A DNA stretch of 64,000 bases from Actinophytocola xinjiangensis (GCF_001921215.1 NZ_MSIF01000005.1:310001-374000), one strand, 5' to 3'; shown: positions 16,495 through 26,259, counted from the first letter of the stretch. Numbers and translations: made by a program. The notes: generated by a model not told the origin, from the letters alone.

Positions 16495-16995
16495 TCAGTT
16501 GGGGTCCAGGCCGGACAGTTCGTCGATGACGTGTGGTACCAGGGACGACAGGGTCGCCATGCCGTCGCGGACGGCGGAGCGGGAGCCGGCGAGGTTGACG
16601 ACCAGGGTGCTGCCGGAGATGCCGACCAGGCCACGGGAAATGCCGCCGTCGACGGCTCCGGCGGCCAGGCCGGACGAGCGGATCGCCTCGGCGATGCCCG
16701 GGATGGGGCGGTCCAGGACTCCCTGGGTGGCGTCGGGGGTCACGTCGCGGGGGGACACGCCGGTGCCGCCGACGGTGATCACCAGGTCGGCGCCCCCGAT
16801 GACGGCGGTGTTCAACGCGTTCCGAATATCCACGGTCTCACCGGCCACCGCGACGATCCCGTCCACGATGAACCCGGTCTCCTCGAGCAGCTCGGTGACC
16901 AGCGGGCCGACGGAATCCTCGTGCTCCCCGTGGGCCACCCGGTCGTCAACGATCACGATGAGGGCCCTGCCGAGCCGCTGCGCGCTGCGTTCCAT
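16495..16995 (-). CDS. moaB: MogA/MoaB-family molybdenum cofactor protein
   Basis: This protein of about 166 residues is of the MPT-adenylyltransferase fold. ADLVITVGGTGVSPRDVTPDAT is the conserved MPT-binding block, and DRPIPGIAEAIRSSGL and GISGSTLVVNLAGSRSAV follow. ATG at 16995 starts MERSAQRLGRALIV; the frame continues upstream but without family resemblance. It matches Rv0984 (moaB2). With glp at 10715 it gives two late-step cofactor genes near a molybdo-oxidoreductase (26873). Confidence 0.92.
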   Translation of the reverse strand: MERSAQRLGRALIVIVDDRVAHGEHEDSVGPLVTELLEETGFIVDGIVAVAGETVDIRNALNTAVIGGADLVITVGGTGVSPRDVTPDATQGVLDRPIPGIAEAIRSSGLAAGAVDGGISRGLVGISGSTLVVNLAGSRSAVRDGMATLSSLVPHVIDELSGLDPN

Positions 16996-17470
16996 GCCTG
17001 CCACCGTAGCCGGATCCACCGACAAGGGGGGCGACGGTCCGGGCTCGCGCGACCACCCTCCCGACCGCCCGACGACGCCACCGCACTTCGGGCACCGTGG
17101 GTTCGCCGGTGGCGCTCCGTCGACCGTGACGTGATCGGGCGCGAACCGGGTGGACGAGCCAGGACATCGGACTCACCGGGCGAAGTCGAGGCCGTGGATC
17201 GCCTGGGCCAAGAGCCGAGCCGGTGACGTGGACGGAGGCCCCACCGGTGATCATCGCGGGAATCCGGTGGACGGGAGTGGCTGGGCCGGACCCACTGTCA
17301 CGGCAGCCACACGTCATCACCGCACGGCCCCGAGACGGCCGGCTACGCCGCCAGCGACCCGGCGCGGGTCCGCGACGCCCAGGGCGGGTGCGCGGTGTGT
17401 CCCTTGTGGACGGTTGGGTGATCCGGCTCCCCTACCTCAAGGTGCGTGTCTCAGGCCCCGCCGGGGAAGG
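16996..17470. other. no gene recognised
   Basis: These 475 bases are G+C-rich. Several open frames cross them, but none has a start, a ribosome site and recognisable residues together. In frame with moaB, upstream of its ATG, a short CPKCGG motif appears (around 17090), but that frame is closed just upstream and has no start codon before it. The moaB promoter should be in the first 100 bases. Confidence 0.4.
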
Positions 17471-17845
17471 TCAGTCGCGGACCAGGCAGAAGGGGTGGCC
17501 GGCCGGGTCGGCCAGGACGCGCCAGCTTCGGTCGGGGGTCGCGTCGAGGACGGTGGCGCCGGCGGCTTCGGCGTGGGACTGGGCCTGGTCGAGGTCGGGC
17601 ACACCGAGGTCCAGGTGGGACTGCTGGGGGTGGGCGGGGTCGGGCCAGCGCGGCGGGCGGTGGTCGGCGACCCGCTGGAAGGCCAGGACCATCCCGCTGG
17701 GCAGGTGGAGCGTCGACCAGTCCTCGTCGAGGGACCAGCGAGGATCGGGGGTGTCGATCTTGCCGCCCAGCAGTGACGCGTAGAAGCGGCACAGGGCGGC
17801 GGGGTCGGGGCAGTCGAGGACTATGCACTGGAGCGTGGCGATCAT
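17471..17845 (-). CDS. VOC-superfamily (glyoxalase/bleomycin resistance-like) protein
   Basis: In this 124-residue protein two beta-alpha-beta-beta-beta modules are visible: MIATLQCIVLDCPDPAALCRFYASLLGG and HLDLGVPDLDQAQSHAEAAGATV ending DPAGHPFCLVRD. Metal ligands typical of the fold (His in SHLDL, Glu/Asp near the end) can be placed, but the substrate cannot be predicted. ATG at 17845 is taken over GTG 17851. It is divergent from the GH25 gene. Confidence 0.85.
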   Translation of the reverse strand: MIATLQCIVLDCPDPAALCRFYASLLGGKIDTPDPRWSLDEDWSTLHLPSGMVLAFQRVADHRPPRWPDPAHPQQSHLDLGVPDLDQAQSHAEAAGATVLDATPDRSWRVLADPAGHPFCLVRD

Positions 17846-17951
17846 GACCACAAACTAGGACACCCCGGCGCGGTGAGCTGGTCACCAAGCGGTGTAACCA
17901 TCGGTGATTTCTCGCGATAGAGAGGCCAGCACAGCGAAACTGGAGGTCAGA

Positions 17952-19895
17952 GTGCCTGTTGTTCGAAGTGTCATGGCAGGGCTGCTCGCGGCGGCGACGT
18001 TCGCGAGCGGCGGCGTGGTCAGTGGAACAGCCGCGGCCGAGGGCCCGACACCGCCCGTTGTCGACGGGGTCGTGCGGGACAACGTGGACAACACCCACAG
18101 CCCCCGGATGACCGCCGAGTTGACCGCGCAGGGTGTCGGGACGCCGCGCGCCGCCGCCGCCGACGTCCAGGGGATCGACGTCGCCCGTCACCAGCATCCG
18201 GGTGGGGCCGCGATCGACTGGGGGCAGGTCGCCGGCGCCGGGTACCGGTTCGTGGGGATCAAGGCCTCGGAGGGGGACTACTACACGAACCCGCACCACG
18301 CCGGGGACCAGACCGGGGCCAGCGGCGCTGGGCTGTACACCTTCTCCTACCACTTCGCGATTCCGAACGTGACCGGTGGCGCGGCCCAGGCCGACTTCCT
18401 GCTCGACCGCGCCAACTACCGGCAGGACGGGCGCACCCTGCCCCCGGCCCTGGACGTCGAGGCCAACCCGTACGTCGACGACGACGGCACCGACCACTGC
18501 TACGGCCTCACCCCGGCCCAGATGGTGACCTGGATCCGCGACTTCGTCGACCAGGTGAAGCGGCGCACCGGCACCGACGCCATCATCTACACCGCCGCCA
18601 GCTGGTGGCGGGACTGCACCGGCGGCAGCGCCGCGTTCGCCAGCCACCCACTCTGGGTCGCCTCCTACGCCCCCACCCCGACGATGCCCGCCGGCTGGCC
18701 GGACTACACGCTCTGGCAGTACACCGCCACCGGCACGGTCCCCGGCATCGACGCGAACACCGACCTCAACTACGTCCGGGGCGGCGAGGCCACGCTGGAC
18801 GCGCTCGCCACGCAGGCCTCCGCGCCGGCCGGCTACACCGCCGTGGACCCGGTGCGGGTGCTCAACACCCGGTCCGGCGCGCCGGTCGGGCCGCGCGGGT
18901 CGGTGGTGCTCGACCTGTCGTCGCGGCTGCCGGCGGGCGCCACGGCGGCGGTGCTCAACGTCACCGGGGTCACCACCACCTCCCCGACCTTCGTCACCGT
19001 GTGGCCCGACGGGGCGCCCCGGCCGACGGTGTCCAACCTCAACCTGGCGGCCGGCGAGATCCGGTCCAACCTGGTGACCGTGCAGGTCGGCGCGGACCGG
19101 ATCGTGCGGCTGTACAACAACACCGGCAGCACCCACCTGCTGGCCGACCTCGCCGGCTGGTACGCCCCCGACGCCACCGGGCTGCACACCCCGCTCGCGC
19201 CGAGGCGCGTGCTCGACACCCGCGCCGGCGCGCCGGTCGGGCAGGGCGCCACGCACACGCTGGACCTGTCGGCGGCCGTGCCGGCGGACGCGACGGCGGT
19301 GACGCTGACGCTGACCGGCGTGTCCGCCTCGCGCTCCACGTATGTCACGGCCTGGCCGACGGGTGCGCCCCGGCCGGACGTGTCGGCGTTGAACGTGCGG
19401 GGCGCCGACCCGACGCCGAACCTGGTCACCGTCAAGCTCGGCGCCGACCGGTCGGTCAATCTCTACAACAACTCCGGCACGGTGCATCTGCTCGCCGACC
19501 TCGCCGGGTACTACGCGCCCGGTGGCGGCGCGCGGTTCGTCGCGGTCGTCCCGCGTCGGCTGCTTGACACCCGTTCGGCGGCCGTGACCTGGGTTCCGGC
19601 CACCGGTGGCGGCAGCGCGGTGTCGCTGCCCACCTACGGCCAGGACGGCACGGCGGGCGCGGTTCTCAACGTCACCGGCGTCGCGCCGACCGTCGGCACC
19701 TACGTCACCGTCTTCCCGAGGACGGCGGCGGCGCCGGTGCGGCCCGGCTCGTCCAACCTGAACCTGGTGGCCGGCCAGACGTCGTCGAACCTGGTGTCGA
19801 CGGCTGTCGGGACCGGCTCGCAGGTGTGGCTCTACAACGGTTTCGGCACGATCGACCTGGTCGCCGACCTGGCCGGCTACTTCGTGACGGTCTAG
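17952..19895 (+). CDS. secreted GH25 lysozyme with three C-terminal beta repeats
   Basis: About 647 residues, starting at GTG 17952 with GGAGG nearby. A signal peptide ([23 protein letters not shown]) is followed by a GH25 muramidase domain at about residues 55-295: QGIDVARHQ with the first catalytic-site Asp, [10 protein letters not shown], and [10 protein letters not shown] carrying the Asp-x-Glu catalytic pair. The rest is three tandem copies of a module of about 115 residues, each opening with [24 protein letters not shown] and ending [30 protein letters not shown]. Such modules are common on secreted actinobacterial proteins and probably bind wall or glycan. The enzyme should cut peptidoglycan outside the cell. 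Confidence 0.92.
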   Translation: MPVVRSVMAGLLAAATFASGGVVSGTAAAEGPTPPVVDGVVRDNVDNTHSPRMTAELTAQGVGTPRAAAADVQGIDVARHQHPGGAAIDWGQVAGAGYRFVGIKASEGDYYTNPHHAGDQTGASGAGLYTFSYHFAIPNVTGGAAQADFLLDRANYRQDGRTLPPALDVEANPYVDDDGTDHCYGLTPAQMVTWIRDFVDQVKRRTGTDAIIYTAASWWRDCTGGSAAFASHPLWVASYAPTPTMPAGWPDYTLWQYTATGTVPGIDANTDLNYVRGGEATLDALATQASAPAGYTAVDPVRVLNTRSGAPVGPRGSVVLDLSSRLPAGATAAVLNVTGVTTTSPTFVTVWPDGAPRPTVSNLNLAAGEIRSNLVTVQVGADRIVRLYNNTGSTHLLADLAGWYAPDATGLHTPLAPRRVLDTRAGAPVGQGATHTLDLSAAVPADATAVTLTLTGVSASRSTYVTAWPTGAPRPDVSALNVRGADPTPNLVTVKLGADRSVNLYNNSGTVHLLADLAGYYAPGGGARFVAVVPRRLLDTRSAAVTWVPATGGGSAVSLPTYGQDGTAGAVLNVTGVAPTVGTYVTVFPRTAAAPVRPGSSNLNLVAGQTSSNLVSTAVGTGSQVWLYNGFGTIDLVADLAGYFVTV

Positions 19896-20962
19896 CCGGC
19901 CAGCGGTAGGCGCACCTCGAACCGGCAGCCGGGCCCGTGGTTGCGGGCGCCGATCCGGCCGTGGTGCGCCTCCACCAGGCCTTTGGCGATCGCCAGGCCG
20001 AGCCCGCCGCCGACCTGGTCGTCGTCGGTGCGGCTGGGGGTGCGGGCGGCCGAGCCCCGGAACGCGACGTCGAAGACCCTGGTCAGCTCGCCGTCGGGGA
20101 TGCCGCCGCAGGCGTCGTCGACGGCGAGCACGGCGTGTCGGCCCTCGACGCCGAGCTGGACGGCGACCGTGCCCTCCGGCGGGGTGTGCCGGATCGCGTT
20201 GGACACCAGGTTGCGCACGACGCGGGCGAGTTCGGGGTCGCTGCCGAGCACGACCGGCGCGTGCGCGGCGTCGGCGAGGACCCGCACGCGTTTGCGGGTG
20301 GCCAGCGGAGTCTGGGCGGCGAGCACGTCGCCGACCACCTCGCGCAGCGCCACCTGCGACATCGTCAGCGCCAGGGTGCCGGCGGTGATCCGGGACAGCT
20401 CGAACAGGTCGTCGACCATGTCCGAGAGCCGCCGGGTCTCGCCGCCGATGCGGTGCGCGTAGCCGGCGACCTCGCCGGGTTCGGCCACCACGCGGTCGGC
20501 GAGCGCTTCGGCCATGGCGCGGATGCCGGCCAGTGGGGTGCGCAGGTCGTGGCTGATCCACGCCACCAGCTCGCGCCGGGACGCCTCGGCGGCCCGTTCG
20601 CGTTCCCGCGCCTCGCGTTCCCACACGCTGCGCCGGGCGATGGCCCGGCCGAGCATCAGCGCCACCGGCAGGGTCACCGCGACCACCAGCAGGCACACCA
20701 GCGCGACGGTGGTGAACGTCGCGGTGAACATGAACCCGCTGACTCCCAGCACGCCGGTCAGCATCGCGATCACCGGTACCAGCCCGAGCACGGTCATCGT
20801 CAGCGCCAGCGAGCCGCGCCGCACCCGGTAGAGCAGCGCGGCGCCGAGCGCGACGACCGGCGCCACCAGCGCGAGCGCCACCGGCAGGATGTGCAGGGCG
20901 TGGGTGAGCAGGTCGCCGAAGGACTCGCCAGGGTCGATCAGCTGGCTAGGACGCGGGGTCAT
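19892..20962 (-). CDS. membrane sensor histidine kinase
   Basis: This 356-residue kinase has about four hydrophobic helices in residues 27-110 (for example [18 protein letters not shown] and [22 protein letters not shown]) with almost no external loop. The HisKA box is [19 protein letters not shown], and the HATPase_c domain has the N-box [21 protein letters not shown] and [14 protein letters not shown] sensor without an extracellular domain probably reads the membrane. It overlaps the end of its response regulator gene by 17 bases, and its stop overlaps the GH25 stop, convergent. Confidence 0.93.
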   Translation of the reverse strand: MTPRPSQLIDPGESFGDLLTHALHILPVALALVAPVVALGAALLYRVRRGSLALTMTVLGLVPVIAMLTGVLGVSGFMFTATFTTVALVCLLVVAVTLPVALMLGRAIARRSVWEREARERERAAEASRRELVAWISHDLRTPLAGIRAMAEALADRVVAEPGEVAGYAHRIGGETRRLSDMVDDLFELSRITAGTLALTMSQVALREVVGDVLAAQTPLATRKRVRVLADAAHAPVVLGSDPELARVVRNLVSNAIRHTPPEGTVAVQLGVEGRHAVLAVDDACGGIPDGELTRVFDVAFRGSAARTPSRTDDDQVGGGLGLAIAKGLVEAHHGRIGARNHGPGCRFEVRLPLAG

Positions 20963-21632
20963 ACCGGTACCCCAGTCCCCACACGGTCACGATCCGGACC
21001 GGTTTCGCCGGCACCGGCTCGACCTTCTCCCGCAGTCGTCTCACGTGGACGGTCACTGTGGACTGGTCGCCGAAGTCCCAGCCCCACACCCGTTCCAGCA
21101 GTTGCTCGCGGTCGAACGCCTCGCCGGGGTTGGCCAGCAGGAAGGCCAGCAGGTCGAACTCGCGGGTGGTCAGCGCGAGCCCGGTGCCGCGCAGCGTGGC
21201 GGCCCGCGCGGACAGGTCCAGGACCAGGTCGCCGTCGGCGAGGACCCTGCTGGGCGGCGGCGGGGGCGGGGTGGCCGCGCGGCGAAGGACCGAGCCCACC
21301 CGCAGGGTGAGTTCCTTGGGGCTGAACGGTTTGGTGACGTAGTCGTCGGCGCCCAGGCTCAGCCCGGCGATCCGGTCCTCCTCCTCACCGAGCGCGGTCA
21401 GCATGATCACCGGGACCGTGCTGGTGGCCCGCAGCCGCCGGCACACCTCCAGGCCGTCGATGCCCGGCAACATCAGGTCCAGCACCACCAGGTCCGGGGA
21501 GTTCCCGGCGACCCAGGCCAGCGCGTCCTCGCCGTTGTCGGCCAGCGCCACCCGGTGCCCGGCCTGTTCCAGGTAGCGGCGCACGACGTCACGCACGGTC
21601 AGGTCGTCGTCCACGACCAGGACGGCGGTCAC
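20946..21632 (-). CDS. OmpR/PhoB-family response regulator
   Basis: In this 228-residue protein the receiver domain has the acidic pocket DDD near residue 9, the phospho-acceptor Asp in [15 protein letters not shown], and Lys in [11 protein letters not shown]. The DNA-binding domain has [20 protein letters not shown] and [13 protein letters not shown] ... [13 protein letters not shown] at 21632 overlaps the upstream hydrolase stop (GTGA). It forms a unit with the kinase that follows. The diverging epimerase and the glycosyltransferase operon are plausible targets by position only. Confidence 0.95.
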   Translation of the reverse strand: MTAVLVVDDDLTVRDVVRRYLEQAGHRVALADNGEDALAWVAGNSPDLVVLDLMLPGIDGLEVCRRLRATSTVPVIMLTALGEEEDRIAGLSLGADDYVTKPFSPKELTLRVGSVLRRAATPPPPPPSRVLADGDLVLDLSARAATLRGTGLALTTREFDLLAFLLANPGEAFDREQLLERVWGWDFGDQSTVTVHVRRLREKVEPVPAKPVRIVTVWGLGYRYDPAS

Positions 21633-22153
21633 GCCGGCCAGACGACGTCGTCGAGGAAGTCCTCGACGGCGGTCGCGACCCGCCCGAGGATCTCGGCCGA
21701 GCGGGCCAGCCGCCCGGGAACGTACATGCCGTGGTCGGCGCCCTCGACCTCCAGGACGTGCGGGGTGATCTCCCGGGCGAGGGCACCGTCCCAGACCGGG
21801 TCGGCGGTGCCGCCGACGAGCAGCACCGGCGCGCTGGCCCGGCGCAGCGCCGTCGCGGCCGGGGCGATGGTCAGCAGCGGGGTCAGCCACACCGCCGGCA
21901 GCCCGCGCGCGGCGGCCACCCCCGCGCCGAGACTGCCCAGCGACTTGCCGATCAGCAGGTCCCCGGCCGGGACCTGCTCGGCGACCCACCGCTCCGCGCG
22001 CTCCAGCGGCAGGGCGGCCGGGTCGTAGGGCGGGTCCCAGGTGACGTGGTGCGGCGTGGCGCCCCTGGCCTCGGCGGCGTCGGCGGCGTACATCAGCAAC
22101 GGCGCGTGCGGCCCGAACCTGCCCCCGGGCAACACGACGGCGACACGACTCAT
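21629..22153 (-). CDS. alpha/beta-hydrolase-like protein
   Basis: In this 174-residue protein VVLPGGRFGPHAPLLMYAADAA starts a short alpha/beta-hydrolase fold. The nucleophile elbow reads GKSLGS (GxSxG), the acid is likely in GGTADPVWDG, and the His in VEGADHGMYVPG. All three catalytic positions are therefore present in a compact protein that lacks a cap domain. ATG at 22153 (MSRVAVVLPGG) is chosen over an earlier start because homology begins there. It is coupled to the response regulator by GTGA, unusual company for such an enzyme. Confidence 0.8.
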   Translation of the reverse strand: MSRVAVVLPGGRFGPHAPLLMYAADAAEARGATPHHVTWDPPYDPAALPLERAERWVAEQVPAGDLLIGKSLGSLGAGVAAARGLPAVWLTPLLTIAPAATALRRASAPVLLVGGTADPVWDGALAREITPHVLEVEGADHGMYVPGRLARSAEILGRVATAVEDFLDDVVWPA

Positions 22154-22324
22154 GCCGGTCACAGTACGGTCCGGGTCCACCAGCCGGAGCGGACGCCGGC
22201 GGCCCGGCGACCAGCGCACGGCGGCGTCCTCGTGCCGGCCCGCTGGTCACCGGGCCGGACGCCGAGGATCTGACGATTCGGTGACGTGGTCGTCCTGGCG
22301 GGCGTCCCACGGCTCCCGTCGCCC

Positions 22325-22330
22325 TAGCGT
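22325..22330 (+). promoter_or_regulatory. candidate -10 element of the epimerase gene
   Basis: TAGCGT ends 7 bases before ATG 22338, with no room for a normal ribosome site, so transcription probably starts at the ATG. It is the same hexamer and spacing as before the SAF gene. Confidence 0.45.
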
Positions 22331-22337
22331 CGGGAGC

Positions 22338-23384
22338 ATGCGAGTGCTGATCACGGGCGCGGCAGGCTTCGTCGGCTCCCACGTCGCCGACCTGCTCACC
22401 GAACACGGCCACGAGACCGTCCAGCTGGACAACCTGTTGCCGAAGGCCCACGGGCCACAGGGCACGGACCGGTCGGTGGTCGTCGGTGACGTCCGGGACG
22501 CGGAGCTGGTCGCGCGGCTGCTGCGGGGCGTGGACGTCGTCTGCCACCAGGCCGCGGTCGTCGGCCACGGACTCGACCCGTCCGACATCCCGGAATACGT
22601 GCTGCACAACGACTACGGCACGGCCGTGCTCCTCACCGAGATGTACCGCGCCGGCGTGGCGAACCTGGTCCTCGCCTCCTCCATGGTCGTCTACGGCGAG
22701 GGCCGCTACCGGTGCCCCGAACACGGCCCGGTCCGGCCGCCCGCCCGCACCGCCGGCGACCTCGACCGTGGTCGTTACGAACCGCCCTGCCCCACCTGCG
22801 GCGGCGACCTCACCCCCGCCCTCGTCGGCGAGGACGCCCCGATCGACCCGAGAAGCACCTATGCCGCGACGAAGGCCGCCCAGGAACATCTCGCGTCGGC
22901 CTGGGCCCGGCAGACCGGCGGCGCGGTCTGGGCGCTGCGGTACCACAACGTCTACGGCCCTCGGATGCCCCGCGACACGCCCTATGCCGGCGTGGCGTCG
23001 CTGTTCCGCTCGTCCCTGCACCGGGGCGAGCCGCCCACCGTCCTTGAGGACGGCCACCAACTCCGGGACTTCGTCCACGTCACCGACGTCGCCCTGGCCA
23101 ACGTGCTGGCCGCCGGGACCCCCGCCCGCCAGGGCGCCCTGACCCCGGTCAACGTCTGCTCCGGCGATCCGCGCACCGTGCTCGACCTGGCCACCGAGCT
23201 GTCCAGGGCCTGCGCGGGCCCCGCCCCCGAGGTCGTCGGCGGCGCCCGCCCCGGCGACGTGCGGCACGTGGTCGCCGATCCCGCCAGGGCCCGCGAACTC
23301 CTCGGCTTCCGCGCCGCGACGCCGTTCGCCCAGGGGGTGGCCGAGTTCGCCGACGCCCCGCTCCGCGCCCCGGTGGCCGGTTGA
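22338..23384 (+). CDS. NAD-dependent epimerase/dehydratase (extended SDR) with Cys-rich insert
   Basis: In this 348-residue protein the N-terminal VLITGAAGFVGSHVADLL is the NAD-binding Rossmann motif. SSMVVYGEG supplies the catalytic Ser, and STYAATKAAQEHL the Tyr-x-x-x-Lys pair (YAATK). RYHNVYGPRMPRDTPYAGVAS is the usual sugar-nucleotide loop. Between residues 120 and 165 an insert carries CPEH and CPTCGG, four potential zinc ligands, not part of the classical GalE/RmlB fold. It likely modifies a nucleotide sugar for the nearby glycosyltransferases. It is divergent from the hydrolase/two-component unit and convergent with the GT-C-like gene. Confidence 0.88.
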   Translation: MRVLITGAAGFVGSHVADLLTEHGHETVQLDNLLPKAHGPQGTDRSVVVGDVRDAELVARLLRGVDVVCHQAAVVGHGLDPSDIPEYVLHNDYGTAVLLTEMYRAGVANLVLASSMVVYGEGRYRCPEHGPVRPPARTAGDLDRGRYEPPCPTCGGDLTPALVGEDAPIDPRSTYAATKAAQEHLASAWARQTGGAVWALRYHNVYGPRMPRDTPYAGVASLFRSSLHRGEPPTVLEDGHQLRDFVHVTDVALANVLAAGTPARQGALTPVNVCSGDPRTVLDLATELSRACAGPAPEVVGGARPGDVRHVVADPARARELLGFRAATPFAQGVAEFADAPLRAPVAG

Positions 23385-23400
23385 GGGGGCACTCATCCAG

Positions 23401-24816
23401 TCACCAGTTCGTCAGCAGGAGGTGGTTGACCGCCAGTGCCGTCGCGGCCTGGGCCGCCAGCCACCACCGCCACGACGCCCTGGGCAGCAGCGCGGCGGCG
23501 ACCACCAGCCACACCGCGAACGGTAGCCAGATCCGTTCGGTTTCGGCCTTGGACAGGCCGGAGAGGTCGGCGGCCACCACCGCGAGCGCCGCGGCGGCGA
23601 CCAGTGCGACGACCGGGTCGGGACGCGGGGTCAGAAACCGGGGGGCGGCGCGGCGCAGCCCGGCGGCGGCGGCCGGGCCGACCACCAGCGCCAGGCACGC
23701 CAGGTTCGCCCACACCCAGTACCAGTACGGGCGGACCGCACCGATCCCCTCGTAGTACCGGCGCACGACCAACTCGTAGCCCTCCGGCCACCAGAACCCG
23801 GCGAGGGCGAACACCGCGGCGACCGCCAGCGCGGCCGGCACGGCGTGGGCCAGCGCCCGCCAGCACCGCGTCACCCACACGACGGCCAGGGCGACCGGGG
23901 CCATCAGCACCAGGCCGTAGGACAGGAACACCGACCAGCCGAGCACCGCGCCGCCGGCTGCGCACAGCGGCATCACTCCCCTGGCAGCGCCGAGGGCCAC
24001 CAGCATCACCCCGACCGCGGCGACGCCGGCGAACATCGCGTCGGCCGAGACCCCCAGCCACACCGCGCCCGGCAGCAGGCACACGAACGGCACCGCCGCG
24101 CGGGCGAGGTCGGCGCGGCCGAGCGCGGCGACGGTGACCGGCACGGCCACCGCGACCAGCGCGGCGACCGCGACGCACACCAGGGCCGCGGCGGTGGGGC
24201 CACCGAGCCCGATCCGGTCGAGCCAGACGAACGTCAGGGTGGCGCCCGGCGGGTGCCCGGAGACGTGTGTCGTCCACGAGTCCGGTTGCTGGGACAGGAT
24301 TCTGGTGGTGAACGTACGCAGCATGGTGGGGATGTCGGTGATCCCGGGGACCTCGTACAGGTACTCGTCGCGGGTCGCCAGCCGGTGCACCACGCCCTGG
24401 CGCCAGCCGTCGACCAGCGCCAGCGCGAGGATCCAGGCCAGCGAGGTCAGGTAGGCGGTGGCCAGCAGGACGCGCCAGCGCAGCCGTCGCGCCAGTGTGG
24501 GACCCCACGCGACCACGGCGACCGCGAGCAGGACCGCGAGCGGCGTGCCCGGCCCGAGGTGCGGCGCGAGGTGCGCGAGGACCGGGTACTCGCCGAAACG
24601 CGGTGAGGCGTTGGGGAACTGGGCGCCGCCGTAGAGCCGGGCGTCGGTGAGCATGCCCACGGCGAGGGCGACGGCCACGAGCACCCAGGCCGCGGTGCCG
24701 GCGATCAGGTCGGCGCGCGCGCCGGTGCGCGCGGGCGGGCGGTGTCGGGTCGGGACAGTGGGCACGGCGGCCAACGGTAGGCCCGGCGGGGTGCTCGGGC
24801 CGGGCGGTACCGGCAT
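23401..24816 (-). CDS. polytopic membrane protein, GT-C glycosyltransferase-like
   Basis: 471 residues with about 11-12 hydrophobic helices. A first external loop after helix 1 holds the acidic and His residues expected of GT-C enzymes: DARLYGGAQFPNASPRFGEYP, and later DEYLYEVPGI and HVSGHPPGATLTFVWLDRI. The latter resembles actinobacterial proteins annotated as membrane mannosyltransferase-like. The family uses polyprenyl-phosphate sugars on the outer face of the membrane. It is divergent from the GT2 gene, which could make such a donor. The assignment as GT-C is by layout and needs a profile search. Confidence 0.65.
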   Translation of the reverse strand: MPVPPGPSTPPGLPLAAVPTVPTRHRPPARTGARADLIAGTAAWVLVAVALAVGMLTDARLYGGAQFPNASPRFGEYPVLAHLAPHLGPGTPLAVLLAVAVVAWGPTLARRLRWRVLLATAYLTSLAWILALALVDGWRQGVVHRLATRDEYLYEVPGITDIPTMLRTFTTRILSQQPDSWTTHVSGHPPGATLTFVWLDRIGLGGPTAAALVCVAVAALVAVAVPVTVAALGRADLARAAVPFVCLLPGAVWLGVSADAMFAGVAAVGVMLVALGAARGVMPLCAAGGAVLGWSVFLSYGLVLMAPVALAVVWVTRCWRALAHAVPAALAVAAVFALAGFWWPEGYELVVRRYYEGIGAVRPYWYWVWANLACLALVVGPAAAAGLRRAAPRFLTPRPDPVVALVAAAALAVVAADLSGLSKAETERIWLPFAVWLVVAAALLPRASWRWWLAAQAATALAVNHLLLTNW

Positions 24817-24896
24817 CCGTCAGCACTCCGTAAGAACTTCGGCGACGTCATATTTTGGTAAGCGTCACAAGGGTTTCCGACCTTCCTGGGTGGGCC

Positions 24897-24902
24897 TAGC
24901 TT
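24897..24902 (+). promoter_or_regulatory. candidate -10 element of the GT2 operon
   Basis: TAGCTT fits TANNNT and ends 8 bases before ATG 24911. No ribosome-binding sequence is present, so the operon probably starts leaderless. The upstream 24840-24870 stretch is locally A+T-rich (TCATATTTTGG). Confidence 0.4.
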
Positions 24903-24910
24903 CTGCTGGC

Positions 24911-25594
24911 ATGGACCAAGTTGACGTGGTGCTGCCGTGCCTGGACGAAGCGGCTGCCCTGCCCGGCGTGCTCGCCGCGATGCCGCCGGGCTACCGCCCG
25001 ATCGTGGTGGACAACGGATCGACCGACGGGTCGCCGGAGGTGGCCGCCGCGCACGGCGCGACCGTCGTCCTGGAGCCGAGGCCGGGCTACGGCTCCGCTG
25101 TCCACACAGGACTGCTCAACGCCGGGTCGGAGATCGTGTGCTTCCTCGACGCCGACGGCTCGCTGGACCCCGCCGACCTCGTCGGCCTCGTGTCGGCGGT
25201 GGCCGGCGGGGCGCGGCTCGCGCTGGGTCGGCGGGTCCCGGTCGCCCGGGGGGCGTGGCCGTGGCACGCACGGCTGGGCAACCGGCTGCTGGCCTCGCTG
25301 GTGCGCCGGCGGGGACTTCCGGTGACCGACCTCGCGCCCGCCAGGGCGGTGCGCCGGGAGGACCTGCTCGACCTCGGGGTGACCGACCGCGCGTTCGGCT
25401 ACCCGCTGGAGCTGCTGCTGCGGGCGGCCGACGCGCGCTGGCCGGTGGCGGAGCTGGACGTGGCCTACCGTCCGCGCACGGCCGGAACCCGCTCGAAGGT
25501 GTCCGGTTCACCGCTCGGCACCGCGCGGGCGGTGCGGGACATGGCGACGGTGCTGCGGGCGCGTGACCGGGCCCGCGAGGGGGTGTCGTCGTGA
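24911..25594 (+). CDS. family 2 glycosyltransferase
   Basis: In this 227-residue protein VDVVLPCLDEAAALPGVLAAMP starts a GT-A fold. VVDNGSTDGSPEVAA binds the nucleotide, and CFLDADGSLDP is the DxD metal site. No membrane helices follow, so it is soluble or peripheral, unlike dolichol-phosphate mannose synthases with a membrane tail. First gene of a five-gene operon in which every junction overlaps by four bases. It may make a lipid-linked sugar used by the adjacent GT-C-like protein; that is inference. Confidence 0.9.
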   Translation: MDQVDVVLPCLDEAAALPGVLAAMPPGYRPIVVDNGSTDGSPEVAAAHGATVVLEPRPGYGSAVHTGLLNAGSEIVCFLDADGSLDPADLVGLVSAVAGGARLALGRRVPVARGAWPWHARLGNRLLASLVRRRGLPVTDLAPARAVRREDLLDLGVTDRAFGYPLELLLRAADARWPVAELDVAYRPRTAGTRSKVSGSPLGTARAVRDMATVLRARDRAREGVSS

Positions 25595-26259
25595 GTGAGG
25601 TGTGTCTGCTGGTGGTGGCGAAGGCGCCGGTCGCCGGCCTGGCGAAGACCCGGCTGGCCCGCGCGGTCGGCGACCGGTTGGCCGCCCGGCTGGCGGCGGC
25701 GGCGCTGTTGGACACGCTGGCTGCGGTACGGACGGTTCCCGGCGTGGTCCCGGTCGTGGCGTTGACCGGCGAGCTGGCGGCGGCGGAGCGGTCCGCCGAG
25801 CTGGCCGGGGAGCTGGCGGCGTGCACGGTGATCGACCAGCGCGGCGACGGCTTCGCCGAGCGGCTGGTGAACGCGCACGCCGAGGTCGGCGAGCGCTTTC
25901 CCGGGCTGGCGGTGCTCCAGATCGGCATGGACACCCCGCAGGTCAGCCAGCGGGTGCTGGCCTCGGCGGTGGTGCGGCTGGTCGCTGACGGCACGGACGC
26001 GGTGCTCGGGCCGGCCAGCGACGGCGGGTGGTGGGGTCTTGGCCTGCGCTCCCCCGCCGAGGCCGCCGCGTTGCGTTCGGTGCCGATGTCCCGGTCCGAC
26101 ACCGGGTCGCGGACGCTGCTCGCGCTGCGCGACAACGGGTTGCGAGTGGACCTGCTGCCCGTGTTGTCCGATGTGGACACCATGGTGGACGCGGTCAGGG
26201 TGGCGGCGATCGCACCGGGGACGCGCTTCGCGCGGGAGCTGGCGGCGGTGGCCGGGTGA
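25591..26259 (+). CDS. DUF2064/TIGR04282-type glycosyltransferase-like protein
   Basis: In this 222-residue protein LLVVAKAPVAGLAKTRLARAVG is the signature start of the family, a cofC/GT-A-like nucleotidyl or glycosyl transferase fold. IGMDTPQVS replaces the common GxDxPxL site and DAVLGPASDGGWWGLGL is the second block. Members are named for arsenosugar synthesis in some genomes, but no arsenic gene is nearby, so I do not transfer that role. The GTG start overlaps the GT2 stop (GTGA). Confidence 0.85.
   Translation: MSEVCLLVVAKAPVAGLAKTRLARAVGDRLAARLAAAALLDTLAAVRTVPGVVPVVALTGELAAAERSAELAGELAACTVIDQRGDGFAERLVNAHAEVGERFPGLAVLQIGMDTPQVSQRVLASAVVRLVADGTDAVLGPASDGGWWGLGLRSPAEAAALRSVPMSRSDTGSRTLLALRDNGLRVDLLPVLSDVDTMVDAVRVAAIAPGTRFARELAAVAG

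Noticed and set aside
17060-17110. CPKCGG zinc-like motif in frame upstream of moaB
   Set aside because: The frame closes about 90 bases upstream and has no start codon before the motif; MoaB homology begins at the ATG 16995.
17451-20696. Very long open frame on the minus strand opposite the GH25 gene
   Set aside because: It is an Arg/Pro/Gly/His-rich antisense frame, the usual by-product of high third-position G+C. The plus strand encodes a recognisable secreted lysozyme, and the minus strand carries the real VOC gene and kinase in other frames.
25591-26259. Arsenosugar pathway suggested by the TIGR04282-type protein
   Set aside because: No arsenic methyltransferase, radical-SAM ArsS or arsenite genes are near. 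The name reflects only some members of the family.
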